Source of the DNA: Bacteroidales bacterium H4
GTDB lineage: Bacteria > Bacteroidota > Bacteroidia > Bacteroidales > Muribaculaceae
Assembly (NCBI GenBank): GCA_001701165.1
Contig: DAAP01000023.1
Location: 1 to 64,000, forward strand
Direction: 5' to 3'
DNA: 64,000 bases
Below are positions 48,075-56,521 of the stretch, piece after piece. The notes under the pieces are model-generated. The model was given only the letters and a program-made list of their open reading frames with translations. It searched no databases and had not been told where the DNA came from. Made by a program: the position numbers and the translations under genes. Position 1 is the first letter of the stretch, and the number at the start of each line of letters is the position of its first letter.

Positions 48075-49381
48075 CAACATTATTATATAATGCAACCGTT
48101 GCCGGAGCCCCGGAGGGGACTCCGGCATACGTGTTTATAGACGGGGATACCATCGCCGCCACCGGTACAGGCGCCCCGCCCCCGGAGATGACAGCGCAAG
48201 AATGCGTAGACTGCTACGGCGACCTTCTCACACCCGGCGCCATAGACTGCCATGTGCACACTCGCGACCCGGGACTGACACACAAGGGCGACATTGCCTC
48301 CGAAACCACAGCCGCACGCGCCGGAGGTGTCACCTCGATATTGGATATGCCCAATACGGTGCCGCAGACCACCACGATGGCCTTGGTGCACGCCAAGATG
48401 AAACGTGCCGCCGAAGTCGCCAAGGCCAATTACGCCTTCTTTATAGGCGCAGCGGGCACCTCCAACTTCGACGAGTTGGCACATGCAGACTACCGCATCA
48501 TTCCCGGCATAAAGCTTTTCATGGGCTCATCCACCGGTAATATGCTCGTGGACAAAGACGATGACCTGCGCCGGATCTTTGACTTGGCGGCATCGATGGA
48601 CGTCGTCATCGTAGTACATGCCGAAGACGAAGAAATTATCGCCGAAAATCGAGCAATCATATCGGCAATCTACGGCAACGCCGAAGTCCCGGTGCGAGTA
48701 CACAGCAAAATACGTCCGGCCGAAGCCTGCCTACGTGCCACCGAACGCGCCATCGCACTTGCCCGACAATACGGCACTCGACTACATATCGCACACGTCT
48801 CCACCGCCGATGAGGCGGCACTACTCTCGAACGAACCGCTGTCACCGTCCAAACGCATCACCGCCGAAGTATCACCGCATCACCTGCTGTGGTGCGCCGA
48901 GGAAGACGGCGACAACCCACGTATGAAGATGAATCCGGCCGTCAAAACCGCCGCCGACCGCGAAGCTCTGCGCCGCGCCGTCGTCGATGGACGCATAGAC
49001 ATCATAGCCACCGATCATGCACCGCACCTCCTATCCGAAAAATCCGGCGGGGCATTACATGCCGCTTCCGGAGCCCCGATGGTGCAATACTCAGTTCCGG
49101 CCATGCTCGGGCTCTTTGACTCGACAACAGTAGTACGACTGATGTGTCACAATCCGGCGCAGCTCTACGGCATACAGCGGCGCGGCGTCATCGCTCCGGG
49201 AATGTACGCAGACATTGCACGCATACGCCGCGTCACACCCTACACCGTGCACGATGCGGACGTCGTTTCACGATGCGCCTGGACACCTCTGGATGGTCGG
49301 ACACTCCGTTACCGCATCATCGACACATGGCTCAACGGCAGCCGCCACGGCAAAGCAATGCCACTCGAATTTGCACGTTGA
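48071..49381 (+). CDS. pyrC: dihydroorotase
   Basis: A 436-residue amidohydrolase expected to interconvert carbamoyl aspartate and dihydroorotate in pyrimidine synthesis. Zinc-site motifs are IDCHVHTRDPG (about residue 58), the Lys region GIKLFMGSSTGN (about 149), HAED (about 181), HIAHVSTADE (about 238) and ATDHAPH (about 315). The ATG at 48071 was chosen because it overlaps the preceding stop (ATGA) and gives the standard N-terminus; a longer frame would extend into the glycosyltransferase gene. Confidence 0.93.
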   Translation: MTTLLYNATVAGAPEGTPAYVFIDGDTIAATGTGAPPPEMTAQECVDCYGDLLTPGAIDCHVHTRDPGLTHKGDIASETTAARAGGVTSILDMPNTVPQTTTMALVHAKMKRAAEVAKANYAFFIGAAGTSNFDELAHADYRIIPGIKLFMGSSTGNMLVDKDDDLRRIFDLAASMDVVIVVHAEDEEIIAENRAIISAIYGNAEVPVRVHSKIRPAEACLRATERAIALARQYGTRLHIAHVSTADEAALLSNEPLSPSKRITAEVSPHHLLWCAEEDGDNPRMKMNPAVKTAADREALRRAVVDGRIDIIATDHAPHLLSEKSGGALHAASGAPMVQYSVPAMLGLFDSTTVVRLMCHNPAQLYGIQRRGVIAPGMYADIARIRRVTPYTVHDADVVSRCAWTPLDGRTLRYRIIDTWLNGSRHGKAMPLEFAR

Positions 49382-50298
49382 TGGTAATATACGCTGCTCC
49401 CTTACAAGGTTATACCACCGCCCTGTGGCGGCGTGCCCATGCCGGGCTGTGCGGCGGCATTGACGCATATTTCACACCCTTTGTGCGCGTCGAAAGCGGA
49501 AAGCCGGCGGCACGTGCACTACGAGATGCCGCCGAGGACCGCACCGCCATACCGCAAGTTATATTCCGCGACATCGCCGAGCTGCGCACTCTCTGCGACA
49601 GCCTTGCCGATGCCGGATACAAGGCTATAGATCTGAATATGGGATGCTCCTTTGTGCCTCAAGTGCGGCACGGACGCGGCGCCGCCGTCATCGCCGATAT
49701 ACCGCTGTTGGAGTCTGTAGCCAAAGACATCTCAGACAGATACGCCGGAATATCTTTTTCGATCAAAATGCGATTGGGCATAGACGACCCGGAGCAATGG
49801 CGTGCCGCAATGCCGGTCATAAACGATATGCCGCTGCACCATCTGTGCGTGCATCCGCGCACAGCCAAGATGCAATACGGCGGCACAGCCGACACTGACG
49901 CCTTTGCCCTAATTACAGCAGCAACCACTCACCGTGTCGTCTACAACGGTGACATTCGCACACCGGAGCAGGCCAAGACTCTGTCCACGCGTTTCCCGTC
50001 GCTATACGGCATCATGGTCGGCCGCGGCCTCTTAGGCCGCCCCACCCTCGCCGTCGAAATCAGTCAAGGTCGGAAGTATGACGAGGCTCAACAACGTCGA
50101 GCCTTCATCATGCTGCTCGATGCCGTATATGTCGAGGCCGGCACACGATACTGCGGCGCATCCCAAATCCTGACGCACGTCAAGCCTTACTGGGAATATG
50201 CGACAGCCTTTTCGTCCGAGCGCCGCGCACTCAAGGCCATATCCAAAGCACATACACTCGCCGCATACGAGTCTGCCGTAGCATCGCTGCGGCAATAA
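49381..50298 (+). CDS. tRNA-dihydrouridine synthase
   Basis: A 305-residue flavoenzyme that reduces uridine to dihydrouridine in tRNA. The start IYAAPLQGYT, the catalytic-loop segment DLNMGCSFVPQVRHGRGAA (about residue 85, with the conserved Cys) and MVGRGLLGRP (about 213) are family markers. The ATG shares one base with the dihydroorotase stop (TGATG), so the three genes from 47307 form an overlapping operon. The Dus subtype cannot be assigned by eye. Confidence 0.92.
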   Translation: MVIYAAPLQGYTTALWRRAHAGLCGGIDAYFTPFVRVESGKPAARALRDAAEDRTAIPQVIFRDIAELRTLCDSLADAGYKAIDLNMGCSFVPQVRHGRGAAVIADIPLLESVAKDISDRYAGISFSIKMRLGIDDPEQWRAAMPVINDMPLHHLCVHPRTAKMQYGGTADTDAFALITAATTHRVVYNGDIRTPEQAKTLSTRFPSLYGIMVGRGLLGRPTLAVEISQGRKYDEAQQRRAFIMLLDAVYVEAGTRYCGASQILTHVKPYWEYATAFSSERRALKAISKAHTLAAYESAVASLRQ

Positions 50299-50325
50299 GA
50301 CGAGAGCCCACCGATACAATACGAC

Positions 50326-50359
50326 AGCGGGCCGCATCCCAGAATGGATGCGGCCCGCT
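50326..50359. terminator. bidirectional hairpin between convergent genes
   Basis: A perfect 14-base GC-rich stem (agcgggccgcatcc against its complement) with a 6-base loop lies between the convergent dus-type gene and the gene ending at 50392. There is no strong T-run on either side. Confidence 0.7.
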
Positions 50360-50391
50360 GCTATTGTTTGGCTATCAGCCTATAGCTGCTA

Positions 50392-52047
50392 TCAGCGAAC
50401 AAGTACTTTGGTGGCCTTCTTGCCCTGTACACGGATATAAAGACCGTTGGCGGGATTGGCTACACGTACGCCTTGCATATTGTAGTACACCACGGGAGCA
50501 TCGGAGTCCTCTACTGTGATGTCGGATACGGCGGAAGACTTTTTGCCCTTTACGAGGATGTTCTTAATCTGCCAGCCACCGCATACGGTACCGTCAGCTA
50601 CGTAGTGGTAACCTATCTGTATCTTCTTGCCTTCGTATGCACCGAGGTCAATGGCATAGTCGTCTACGTATGTCCATTGGTCCATTGCCTCGGGAGCGGG
50701 AGCGGCGGTCAGCACGGTCCATTCGGTTGCACCTTCTTCGCGTACTGCGATTGTGAAGTACTCGGGGACCTGTGCTACTGTGATGTATCTATATGCAAAT
50801 GTCTGCGTAATCGATATGGGTTTGATACGATTAGTCAGATCGAATACGGGCGAAACTGCATATGCGTCAGCTGTTTTACCGGCAATCTTAAATGCATTGC
50901 CGGTCATACCGAAACTCGAGAACAGCCAGGGATTTTCGCCTTCAACGACTTCGAAAGTGAAGCCGCTGGCGTCGGTCTTGCCATCGTTTTCGTAAACGAT
51001 TTCGGCTTTGTCCATTACGGTGAGTGTATAAGTGGCTTCGCCGGCTTCGTATGTTTCTGTAGCTTCAGTAGCGGCCTTGATAGTGGTTGTGCCGGCTGCA
51101 ACGAGTGTAACCTCGCCGGTAGCAGCGTCTACGGTAGCAACTTCTACGTTGCTGGAAGTGTATACGACGGCTGCATCAGTATCCTTGGTGAGTGCGTTTG
51201 CGGGAACAGCTTCGCTGAGATCTACGGAAACGGTGGCATTAGCAAAAGCAAGATTGGCGGGTTTCTTAGCGTTGGGATCTACAACCACGAGGGTATAGGA
51301 TGCTTCGCCGGCCTTATATTTCTCTGTAGCTTCGGTAGCGGCCTTGATGGTGGTTGTGCCGGCTGCAACGAGTGTAACCTCGCCGGTAGCAGCGTCTACG
51401 GTAGCAACTTCTACGTTGCTGGAAGTGTATACGACGGCTGCATCAGTACCCTTGGTGAGTGCGTTTGCGGGAACAGCTTCGCCGAGAGTAGCGTTGATGG
51501 TCTCGCTGGCGAAGGCCAAGCCTGCATCGATGAGTGTGCTGGAACCGCCCTGTCCCATCTCAAATACAACCTTGGAGATCTGAGCGTTGTATTTGTTGGT
51601 TACCTGAAGAGTGTACTTTGTACCTGCAGCCTGATATTCTGTGGGGATTTCAAATGCGAAGTCCGCACCCTTGGCATTCAGCTGTACATCTTTACTGATT
51701 GTGTTTGTACCGGCGAGAAGAGACACTTTAACAGCTTCAGACGCGCTTGCACTGGTAGTTATCGTGATTTTCGTGCAGTTGTCCGGAAGAGTGAACGCCA
51801 CATAACCATAAGGCGTCACCTTTTTTGCGGAAATCTGCAGATATGAGGCGCCGGAATATGCGCCTTTCTTGCTGTTCATAAACTCGAAGTCAATCTCGTT
51901 GATTTTGACTGTTGACGGAGTGGCGGATTCTTTCTTAGGCAGAAGTGCAGCAGTCGTCTCATCAGCGAAGTTGACAGTCACTGGTTCGGCCATTGCGAAT
52001 GCGCCGACGAGGACTACAGCAGCGAGGCTGAGTAAAAATTTTTTCAT
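50392..52047 (-). CDS. secreted protein with two Ig-like (BIG2) repeats
   Basis: A 551-residue exported protein with a signal peptide (about residues 1-20), a beta-rich N-terminal region (about 25-165), two nearly identical BIG2-type Ig domains (about 170-256 and 260-345, with SSNVEVATVDAATGEVTLVA), a choice-of-anchor-like jelly-roll domain (about 350-510), and a C-terminal tail (VVYYNMQGVRVANPANGLY) of the kind found on many exported Bacteroidales proteins. Function is unknown; adhesion or carbohydrate contact is a guess. A minus-strand TACCTTTG (52163-52156) lies inside a small hairpin about 110 bases upstream and could be its promoter. Confidence 0.8.
   Translation of the reverse strand: MKKFLLSLAAVVLVGAFAMAEPVTVNFADETTAALLPKKESATPSTVKINEIDFEFMNSKKGAYSGASYLQISAKKVTPYGYVAFTLPDNCTKITITTSASASEAVKVSLLAGTNTISKDVQLNAKGADFAFEIPTEYQAAGTKYTLQVTNKYNAQISKVVFEMGQGGSSTLIDAGLAFASETINATLGEAVPANALTKGTDAAVVYTSSNVEVATVDAATGEVTLVAAGTTTIKAATEATEKYKAGEASYTLVVVDPNAKKPANLAFANATVSVDLSEAVPANALTKDTDAAVVYTSSNVEVATVDAATGEVTLVAAGTTTIKAATEATETYEAGEATYTLTVMDKAEIVYENDGKTDASGFTFEVVEGENPWLFSSFGMTGNAFKIAGKTADAYAVSPVFDLTNRIKPISITQTFAYRYITVAQVPEYFTIAVREEGATEWTVLTAAPAPEAMDQWTYVDDYAIDLGAYEGKKIQIGYHYVADGTVCGGWQIKNILVKGKKSSAVSDITVEDSDAPVVYYNMQGVRVANPANGLYIRVQGKKATKVLVR
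51054..51213 (-). repeat. Ig-repeat duplication, copy 2
   Basis: This 160-base stretch is nearly identical to 51321-51480, 267 bases (89 codons) away, with only a few substitutions. It encodes the core of the second BIG2 domain. Confidence 0.85.
51321..51480 (-). repeat. Ig-repeat duplication, copy 1
   Basis: The partner of 51054-51213. It encodes the core of the first BIG2 domain of the same secreted protein. Confidence 0.85.
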
Positions 52048-52369
52048 ACGATTTGTTTATTGATTAGTATTTGGTTGATGTTATTATATAAATCAATCTG
52101 GTTTAATAAGTTCTGCTTTAAAAGGCATGGAGAAAGGCATCCTCTTTGAGGAGTACAAAGGTACTCCTTTTTTACTATAGGCGGACTATATAAACTGTTA
52201 AATTTTAGAAAAGTTACGGTATACTTTAGATAGTTACATTATACTTTGTCCACGATGAGACATATGCACCGTCAGGACTTCGTAAAGATAGTTGACACGC
52301 CTTATTGCAAATTAATGTTAACAATTCATAATTATAATTTATATCATTAATTGCTTGAATATTTTTTGA

Positions 52370-52377
52370 TACCTTTG
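52370..52377 (+). promoter_or_regulatory. -7 box of a candidate small RNA
   Basis: TACCTTTG matches TAnnTTTG; the -33 position 20 bases upstream reads TTA. The next protein gene on this strand starts 345 bases later, beyond a terminator. Confidence 0.5.
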
Positions 52378-52383
52378 CGTTGT

Positions 52384-52500
52384 CAAGAAAAGAGAACTAA
52401 ACTATAGACATCTATCCAATATAGCATCTAAGTACAATAATAAGTGAATCATAGGTTTTAGGAAATAGGCAGCTTGCGAAAGTCGCCTATTTCCTTTTTT
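52384..52500 (+). ncRNA. candidate small RNA, about 117 nt
   Basis: The stretch after the -7 box at 52370 has no ATG, is AU-rich for about 75 bases and ends in a strong terminator hairpin with six T residues. The design mirrors the candidate at 13266-13358. I recognise no known family. Confidence 0.4.
52461..52500 (+). terminator. Rho-independent terminator of the candidate small RNA
   Basis: Perfect 10-base stem ggaaataggc/gcctatttcc with a 14-base loop, followed by TTTTTT. Confidence 0.85.
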
Positions 52501-52658
52501 GTATTCAGATGAATCATATCCGGTCAAACCATCTTCCGTAGCGGTTCACAATCGGCATACCGAGGCTTAACAACACCAAGACCCGCATTATCGGTGTCGA
52601 ACATTGTCTCGGCCACCGGCCACACCTCGCCGTCCCATATCTCATATCCGCCGAGTGC

Positions 52659-52689
52659 TTGTCCCTTTGTCGGAATTTCCGTACTTTTG
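52659..52689 (+). promoter_or_regulatory. promoter of the DUF2027/Smr gene
   Basis: TTG (52659-52661), 20 bases, then TACTTTTG (52682-52689). The ATG at 52722 lies 32 bases downstream. Confidence 0.6.
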
Positions 52690-52721
52690 CACCAAAGAAA
52701 AAAAGAAACACACAGACAATT

Positions 52722-53816
52722 ATGGCAAAAGTAGGAGATACTGTGCGCTACCTCAACGCCGTAGGCGGTGGCCGCATAGTGCGCATCGAAGGAAATATTG
52801 CCGTGGTAGACGACGACGGCTTTGAAACACCGGTGCTGCTGCGCGAATGCGTGGCGGTATCCACAGACCAAAACACACGCATGGGCGCCGCAATCGAGAC
52901 GCCGCAACCGTCCAAACAAGCTCAACCGGCACAGGCACAAACAACGCACACAACGCAGCCCGCAATTCCGTCAGAAGCGGCTATAGAGACACCCGGCGGC
53001 GACAACCTGAACATCGTCCTGGGCTGGGAAGCCGGCGACCTCCGACACATCGGCGCCTCGGGATATGACTGCTATCTCATAAATGACTCTAACTACTATC
53101 TCGATTTTGTCCTGATGGCACAACGCGACGGCGAAGACGTTTGGAACACGATATACGCCGGCACCGTCGAACCTAACATCCAATTGCTCATAGGCGAACA
53201 CACGTCCGAAGACGTTTCGGTTCTGGACCATATACGTTTTCAGGCTCTGGCGTACAAACAAGGCCGAACGTTCCGGCCCAAGACGCCATTGGACGTATGC
53301 ATTAATGTAGACACCACCAAGTTTTTCAAGGTACATTGCTTCAGACCCAACGAGTACTTCGACACTCCGGTATTGGCAACAGCGCTGGTCTCCAATGATG
53401 TTCCGGCAGACAATGCCGCCAAACGGGCCGACGATACAGCCAAGGCACTGCGGCGCGCCCTCGAGGACAAAAAACGTGCCGACCGCCGTCCGGTGCGCCG
53501 GCGTCCGATAGCTCAAACGGAAGATAATGATGCCGACCCGCTGGAGGTGGATCTGCATATAGACAGCCTGCTGGACACCACCGCCGGAATGTCGCCCGCC
53601 GATATTCTCAACTATCAAGTGGACACTTTCCGTCGTGTCATGGATGCCAATCTACGCCGACACGGGCGCCGCATAATATTCATCCACGGCAAAGGCGAAG
53701 GCAAGTTGCGCCAAGCGCTCATCAAAGAACTGGGACACCGCTACCGCGGACAGGATGTCCAAGATGCTTCATTCCAAAAATACGGTTTCGGGGCCACTCA
53801 AATCACCATACGCTGA
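52722..53816 (+). CDS. DUF2027 and Smr domain protein
   Basis: A 364-residue cytoplasmic protein. An N-terminal beta-barrel-like segment (about residues 1-50, KVGDTVRYLNAVGGGRIVRI) and DUF2027 (about 80-230) precede a Lys/Arg-rich linker and a C-terminal Smr domain (about 275-364) with VDLHID and FIHGKGEGKLRQAL. Smr domains, as in MutS2, act on nucleic acids, often as nucleases. The combination is typical of Bacteroidota and its role is unknown. I chose the ATG at 52722; an earlier in-frame TTG is the -33 element of the promoter. Confidence 0.88.
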   Translation: MAKVGDTVRYLNAVGGGRIVRIEGNIAVVDDDGFETPVLLRECVAVSTDQNTRMGAAIETPQPSKQAQPAQAQTTHTTQPAIPSEAAIETPGGDNLNIVLGWEAGDLRHIGASGYDCYLINDSNYYLDFVLMAQRDGEDVWNTIYAGTVEPNIQLLIGEHTSEDVSVLDHIRFQALAYKQGRTFRPKTPLDVCINVDTTKFFKVHCFRPNEYFDTPVLATALVSNDVPADNAAKRADDTAKALRRALEDKKRADRRPVRRRPIAQTEDNDADPLEVDLHIDSLLDTTAGMSPADILNYQVDTFRRVMDANLRRHGRRIIFIHGKGEGKLRQALIKELGHRYRGQDVQDASFQKYGFGATQITIR

Positions 53817-53901
53817 GGTGATGAATGTTGCCCATTCCGGAAGATATTAGGACACATGGACTTGCATCTTTAGCACAACATTCAACCGATACGCATATAT
53901 T

Positions 53902-54678
53902 ATGATATTATACTTCAGCGGCACGGGTAATACGCGGTACTGCGCCGAGCTATTAGCCAAAGCACTGGGAGACAAAGCATTTGACATATCTCCGCGACGG
54001 CGCGACGAATCAATCAGTCACGTCGCCGCATCATCGCGTATTGTATGGATGTTCCCGATATATAGTTGGGGCGTACCGCCGATAGTCGTTGACTTTATGC
54101 GCCATGCCGTGATTGACGGAGCGTCCGAAGTACCGCATTACATGGTGGCTACCTGCGGCGACGATGCCGGCAATGCGGCCAAAATGTGGCGCAGCCTCGT
54201 ATCCGATTGCAAATGGACGCCCCGGTCGGCATATACCGTTCAAATGCCCAATACATACGTATGCCTCCCGGGCTTCGATGTCGACAGCGACGAATTACAG
54301 CGTGCCAAAATCGCCGCAGCCCCCGCACACATAGCAATCATAGCCGCAGCCATAATGCAGGACGACCTATCCGCAACGCCTCGCGATATGGTTACGCGCG
54401 GACGCTTTGCCCGGCTGAAGACCTCGGTCATATATCCGAGTTTCAAGCACAACGGGGTCAAGCCGCAACGCTTTGTCGTCTCGGACGCATGTACGGGATG
54501 CGGAACATGTATGCGCACATGTCCCATGTATAACATTTCGATGAAAGACGGGAAGCCTCTCTGGGGAAACAATTGCGCGATGTGTCTGGCCTGCTACCAT
54601 CGCTGCCCGGCACACGCCGTGATGTACGGGCACACCACTCGCCACAAAGGCCAATACCGCAGCCCCGAGACAACATAA
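53902..54678 (+). CDS. EFR1-type flavodoxin-ferredoxin
   Basis: A 258-residue electron carrier. Residues 1-150 form a flavodoxin-like fold with the FMN phosphate loop YFSGTGNTRYCAELLAKAL (about residue 4), and the C-terminal part carries two [4Fe-4S] motifs, CTGCGTCMRTCP (about 199) and CAMCLACYHRCP (about 226). It could deliver electrons to anaerobic reductases. It is convergent with the ABC ATPase gene and has no obvious partner nearby. Confidence 0.88.
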   Translation: MILYFSGTGNTRYCAELLAKALGDKAFDISPRRRDESISHVAASSRIVWMFPIYSWGVPPIVVDFMRHAVIDGASEVPHYMVATCGDDAGNAAKMWRSLVSDCKWTPRSAYTVQMPNTYVCLPGFDVDSDELQRAKIAAAPAHIAIIAAAIMQDDLSATPRDMVTRGRFARLKTSVIYPSFKHNGVKPQRFVVSDACTGCGTCMRTCPMYNISMKDGKPLWGNNCAMCLACYHRCPAHAVMYGHTTRHKGQYRSPETT

Positions 54679-54713
54679 ACAAACTATCAATATCCAGATA
54701 AAATACCGCGATA

Positions 54714-55424
54714 CTATTCGTCGCAATCGCTATGTATGTAGTGATGCGGCGCAGAGCACTCATGCAGCTCGACATCTATGATGAAATGCCGATTGGCCAT
54801 CCCGGCGATGGTGGTCATCTCATGCGACACAAGCACAATAGTTGTATCACGAGCCAATTCGCGCATCAAATCGTAGAGTTGGGACTCAAAATGCTTATCT
54901 ATATAGTTCAAAGGCTCGTCCATCACCAATAGACGCGGATGAGAAATGATGGCACGTCCCAGAAGCGCACGCTGCAACTGACCGCCCGAAAGCTGACCAA
55001 TAGGCTGGTCGGCATGCGCTTCAAGTCCGACGCGGCGGATGGTCTCGTCGTACAACTTCCGGCGCTCAACTTTGTCCATATCCAAAGCCAAGAGTCCGGA
55101 GCTGATGACCTCGTGCACACTTATGGGAAAATGTGAATCTATCATATTTTTTTGCGGCAGATAGCCGACACGAACATCGCGGTCGCGCGTCACCGTGCCA
55201 CGCGTGGGTCGCAACAGTCCTAACATAATGCGCAACAATGTGGTCTTACCACCGCCGTTAGGTCCGGTGATGGCAATAAAATCACCTTGGTGCACATCGA
55301 AGCCGACATTGCGCAGCACATCGCGTCCGTCCCAGCTCATACCTACACCGGACAGCGACAACAGCGCCCCGCCCTCAGCGGCACAAGGCTTCGACGACAG
55401 CTGATAATTGTCCTTCCCAATCAT
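54714..55424 (-). CDS. znuC: zinc/manganese-type ABC transporter ATPase
   Basis: A 236-residue ABC ATPase. Walker A is GPNGGGKTT (about residues 54-62), the signature is LSGGQLQRALLGRA (about 143) and Walker B is LLVMDEPLNYID (about 164). It clusters with a ZnuA-like binding protein, hence the name. The ATG at 55424 overlaps that gene by 50 bases; a TTG at about 55365 (LSLSGVGMSWDGRDVL) would give the usual N-terminus with no overlap. The 3' end faces a convergent gene and no permease gene follows. Confidence 0.82.
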   Translation of the reverse strand: MIGKDNYQLSSKPCAAEGGALLSLSGVGMSWDGRDVLRNVGFDVHQGDFIAITGPNGGGKTTLLRIMLGLLRPTRGTVTRDRDVRVGYLPQKNMIDSHFPISVHEVISSGLLALDMDKVERRKLYDETIRRVGLEAHADQPIGQLSGGQLQRALLGRAIISHPRLLVMDEPLNYIDKHFESQLYDLMRELARDTTIVLVSHEMTTIAGMANRHFIIDVELHECSAPHHYIHSDCDE

Positions 55425-56244
55425 AGTCCAATGGATTGATGGTTACAATACGGGCTCCAAGCATTTGGTTCATGCTTTGGGCCTGGCGCGAATCATACTC
55501 GCGCTGGAAAAACAGCACGCGCACTCCGGCCTCGCGTGCCTCGATGGCAACTTGTGCCATTGCCGTCGGCGGCATTTCCTTATTTTCAAAGCCGACGGAT
55601 ATTTGTCGCAGGCCATAATCGCGTGCAAAGTAGCTCAATGACGGATGCCAAATGGCAAAGGCGCGCGTCGGTGCCGACTTCAGCTTTTCGTTCCAAACGC
55701 GGTCAATCGAATCAAGCCTATGCACAAGTGCCTCATACCTGCTTCGGTAGTATTCCTTGCCTCCAGCATCTATGGACACGACTGCTTCGTACATATTGCG
55801 AGCAATGACACGGGTATTGCGCACCGAAGACCACGTATGTGGGTCGGCGATATGTTCGTGTCCTTCGCCATGGTCATGCGTATTGTATATCAACGCAATA
55901 CCTTTGGCACAATCGACAAGACGCACCGTAGACGGAAGCGTCGAAGCCAATGTGGTTTCGAAAGGCATACCGCCAATGATGAAGTACGCCTTGGACTTGT
56001 CCACATCCATACGTGCACGCATTGTCGGCTCGAAGGTTTCCGGATTAGCTCCGGACGTCAGCAAGGTCTGCACCTCAAAGCGGTCGCCTACGATGTCTTC
56101 CAATAAAGCTCGCTGAGGCTCGATGCTCACGGTCAGCACCGGGCGTCCGTTCTCCCTGCCACCGCAGCCGCATAGAACCACGACCATTGCAACAATGGAC
56201 ATGGCCGCCGATAAGAGTCGTATCTTTCTGTTGTCGCTTTTCAT
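55375..56244 (-). CDS. znuA: zinc-type ABC transporter substrate-binding lipoprotein
   Basis: A 289-residue cluster-9 solute-binding protein. The lipobox is LCGC in the first 30 residues, and the metal-site region has a His-rich loop (THDHGEGHEHIADPHTW, about residue 120), followed by FAIWHPSLSYFARDYGL (about 195). It would capture Zn or Mn outside the inner membrane. I chose the ATG at 56244 over one at 56295 because a TAACTTTG promoter box lies between them (56290-56283). The longer product would begin with a charged stretch that fits a signal peptide poorly. Confidence 0.88.
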   Translation of the reverse strand: MKSDNRKIRLLSAAMSIVAMVVVLCGCGGRENGRPVLTVSIEPQRALLEDIVGDRFEVQTLLTSGANPETFEPTMRARMDVDKSKAYFIIGGMPFETTLASTLPSTVRLVDCAKGIALIYNTHDHGEGHEHIADPHTWSSVRNTRVIARNMYEAVVSIDAGGKEYYRSRYEALVHRLDSIDRVWNEKLKSAPTRAFAIWHPSLSYFARDYGLRQISVGFENKEMPPTAMAQVAIEAREAGVRVLFFQREYDSRQAQSMNQMLGARIVTINPLDYDWEGQLSAVVEALCR

Positions 56245-56282
56245 AAATGCAAACGGGCTTGCTCGCCTCCGTTTATTCTCCG

Positions 56283-56290
56283 CAAAGTTA
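56283..56290 (-). promoter_or_regulatory. -7 box of znuA
   Basis: The minus strand reads TAACTTTG, a TAnnTTTG match 38 bases before the ATG at 56244. No TTG at the usual distance was found. I also saw no clear Zur-type inverted repeat. Confidence 0.4.
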
Positions 56291-56384
56291 CGCATTTTTT
56301 TGCTTACCGACCATCGTTCACATCTTTTGCGTGGTTTGGCTGTGGTTTTTCAGGCATTATGGACAGTAGCTGGATTTTTTTGAT

Positions 56385-56392
56385 TACTTTTG
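56385..56392 (+). promoter_or_regulatory. -7 box of the MFS gene
   Basis: TACTTTTG matches TAnnTTTG. It would give a leader of about 120 bases before the MFS start at 56522. Confidence 0.4.
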
Positions 56393-56521
56393 CAGCAATA
56401 TGGCGCTGAGATTATGGCCCGAACAAGGCAAAAGCCTTTGTTCGTCGCCGGCATTTCGACAACAGCACCCATACATCACATTGAAATACAATATAATAAC
56501 ACCACATAATCACATAACATT

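Noticed and set aside
46644..48128. Open frame of 494 codons on the minus strand opposite the Skp-like and GT2 genes
   Set aside because: It is fully antisense to two well-supported genes, is rich in Val, Gly and Asp as expected from reversed codons, and has no domain I recognise.
50473..51846. Open frame of 457 codons on the plus strand opposite the Ig-repeat protein
   Set aside because: Cys- and Gly-rich antisense shadow of a repetitive gene; no signal peptide or domain.
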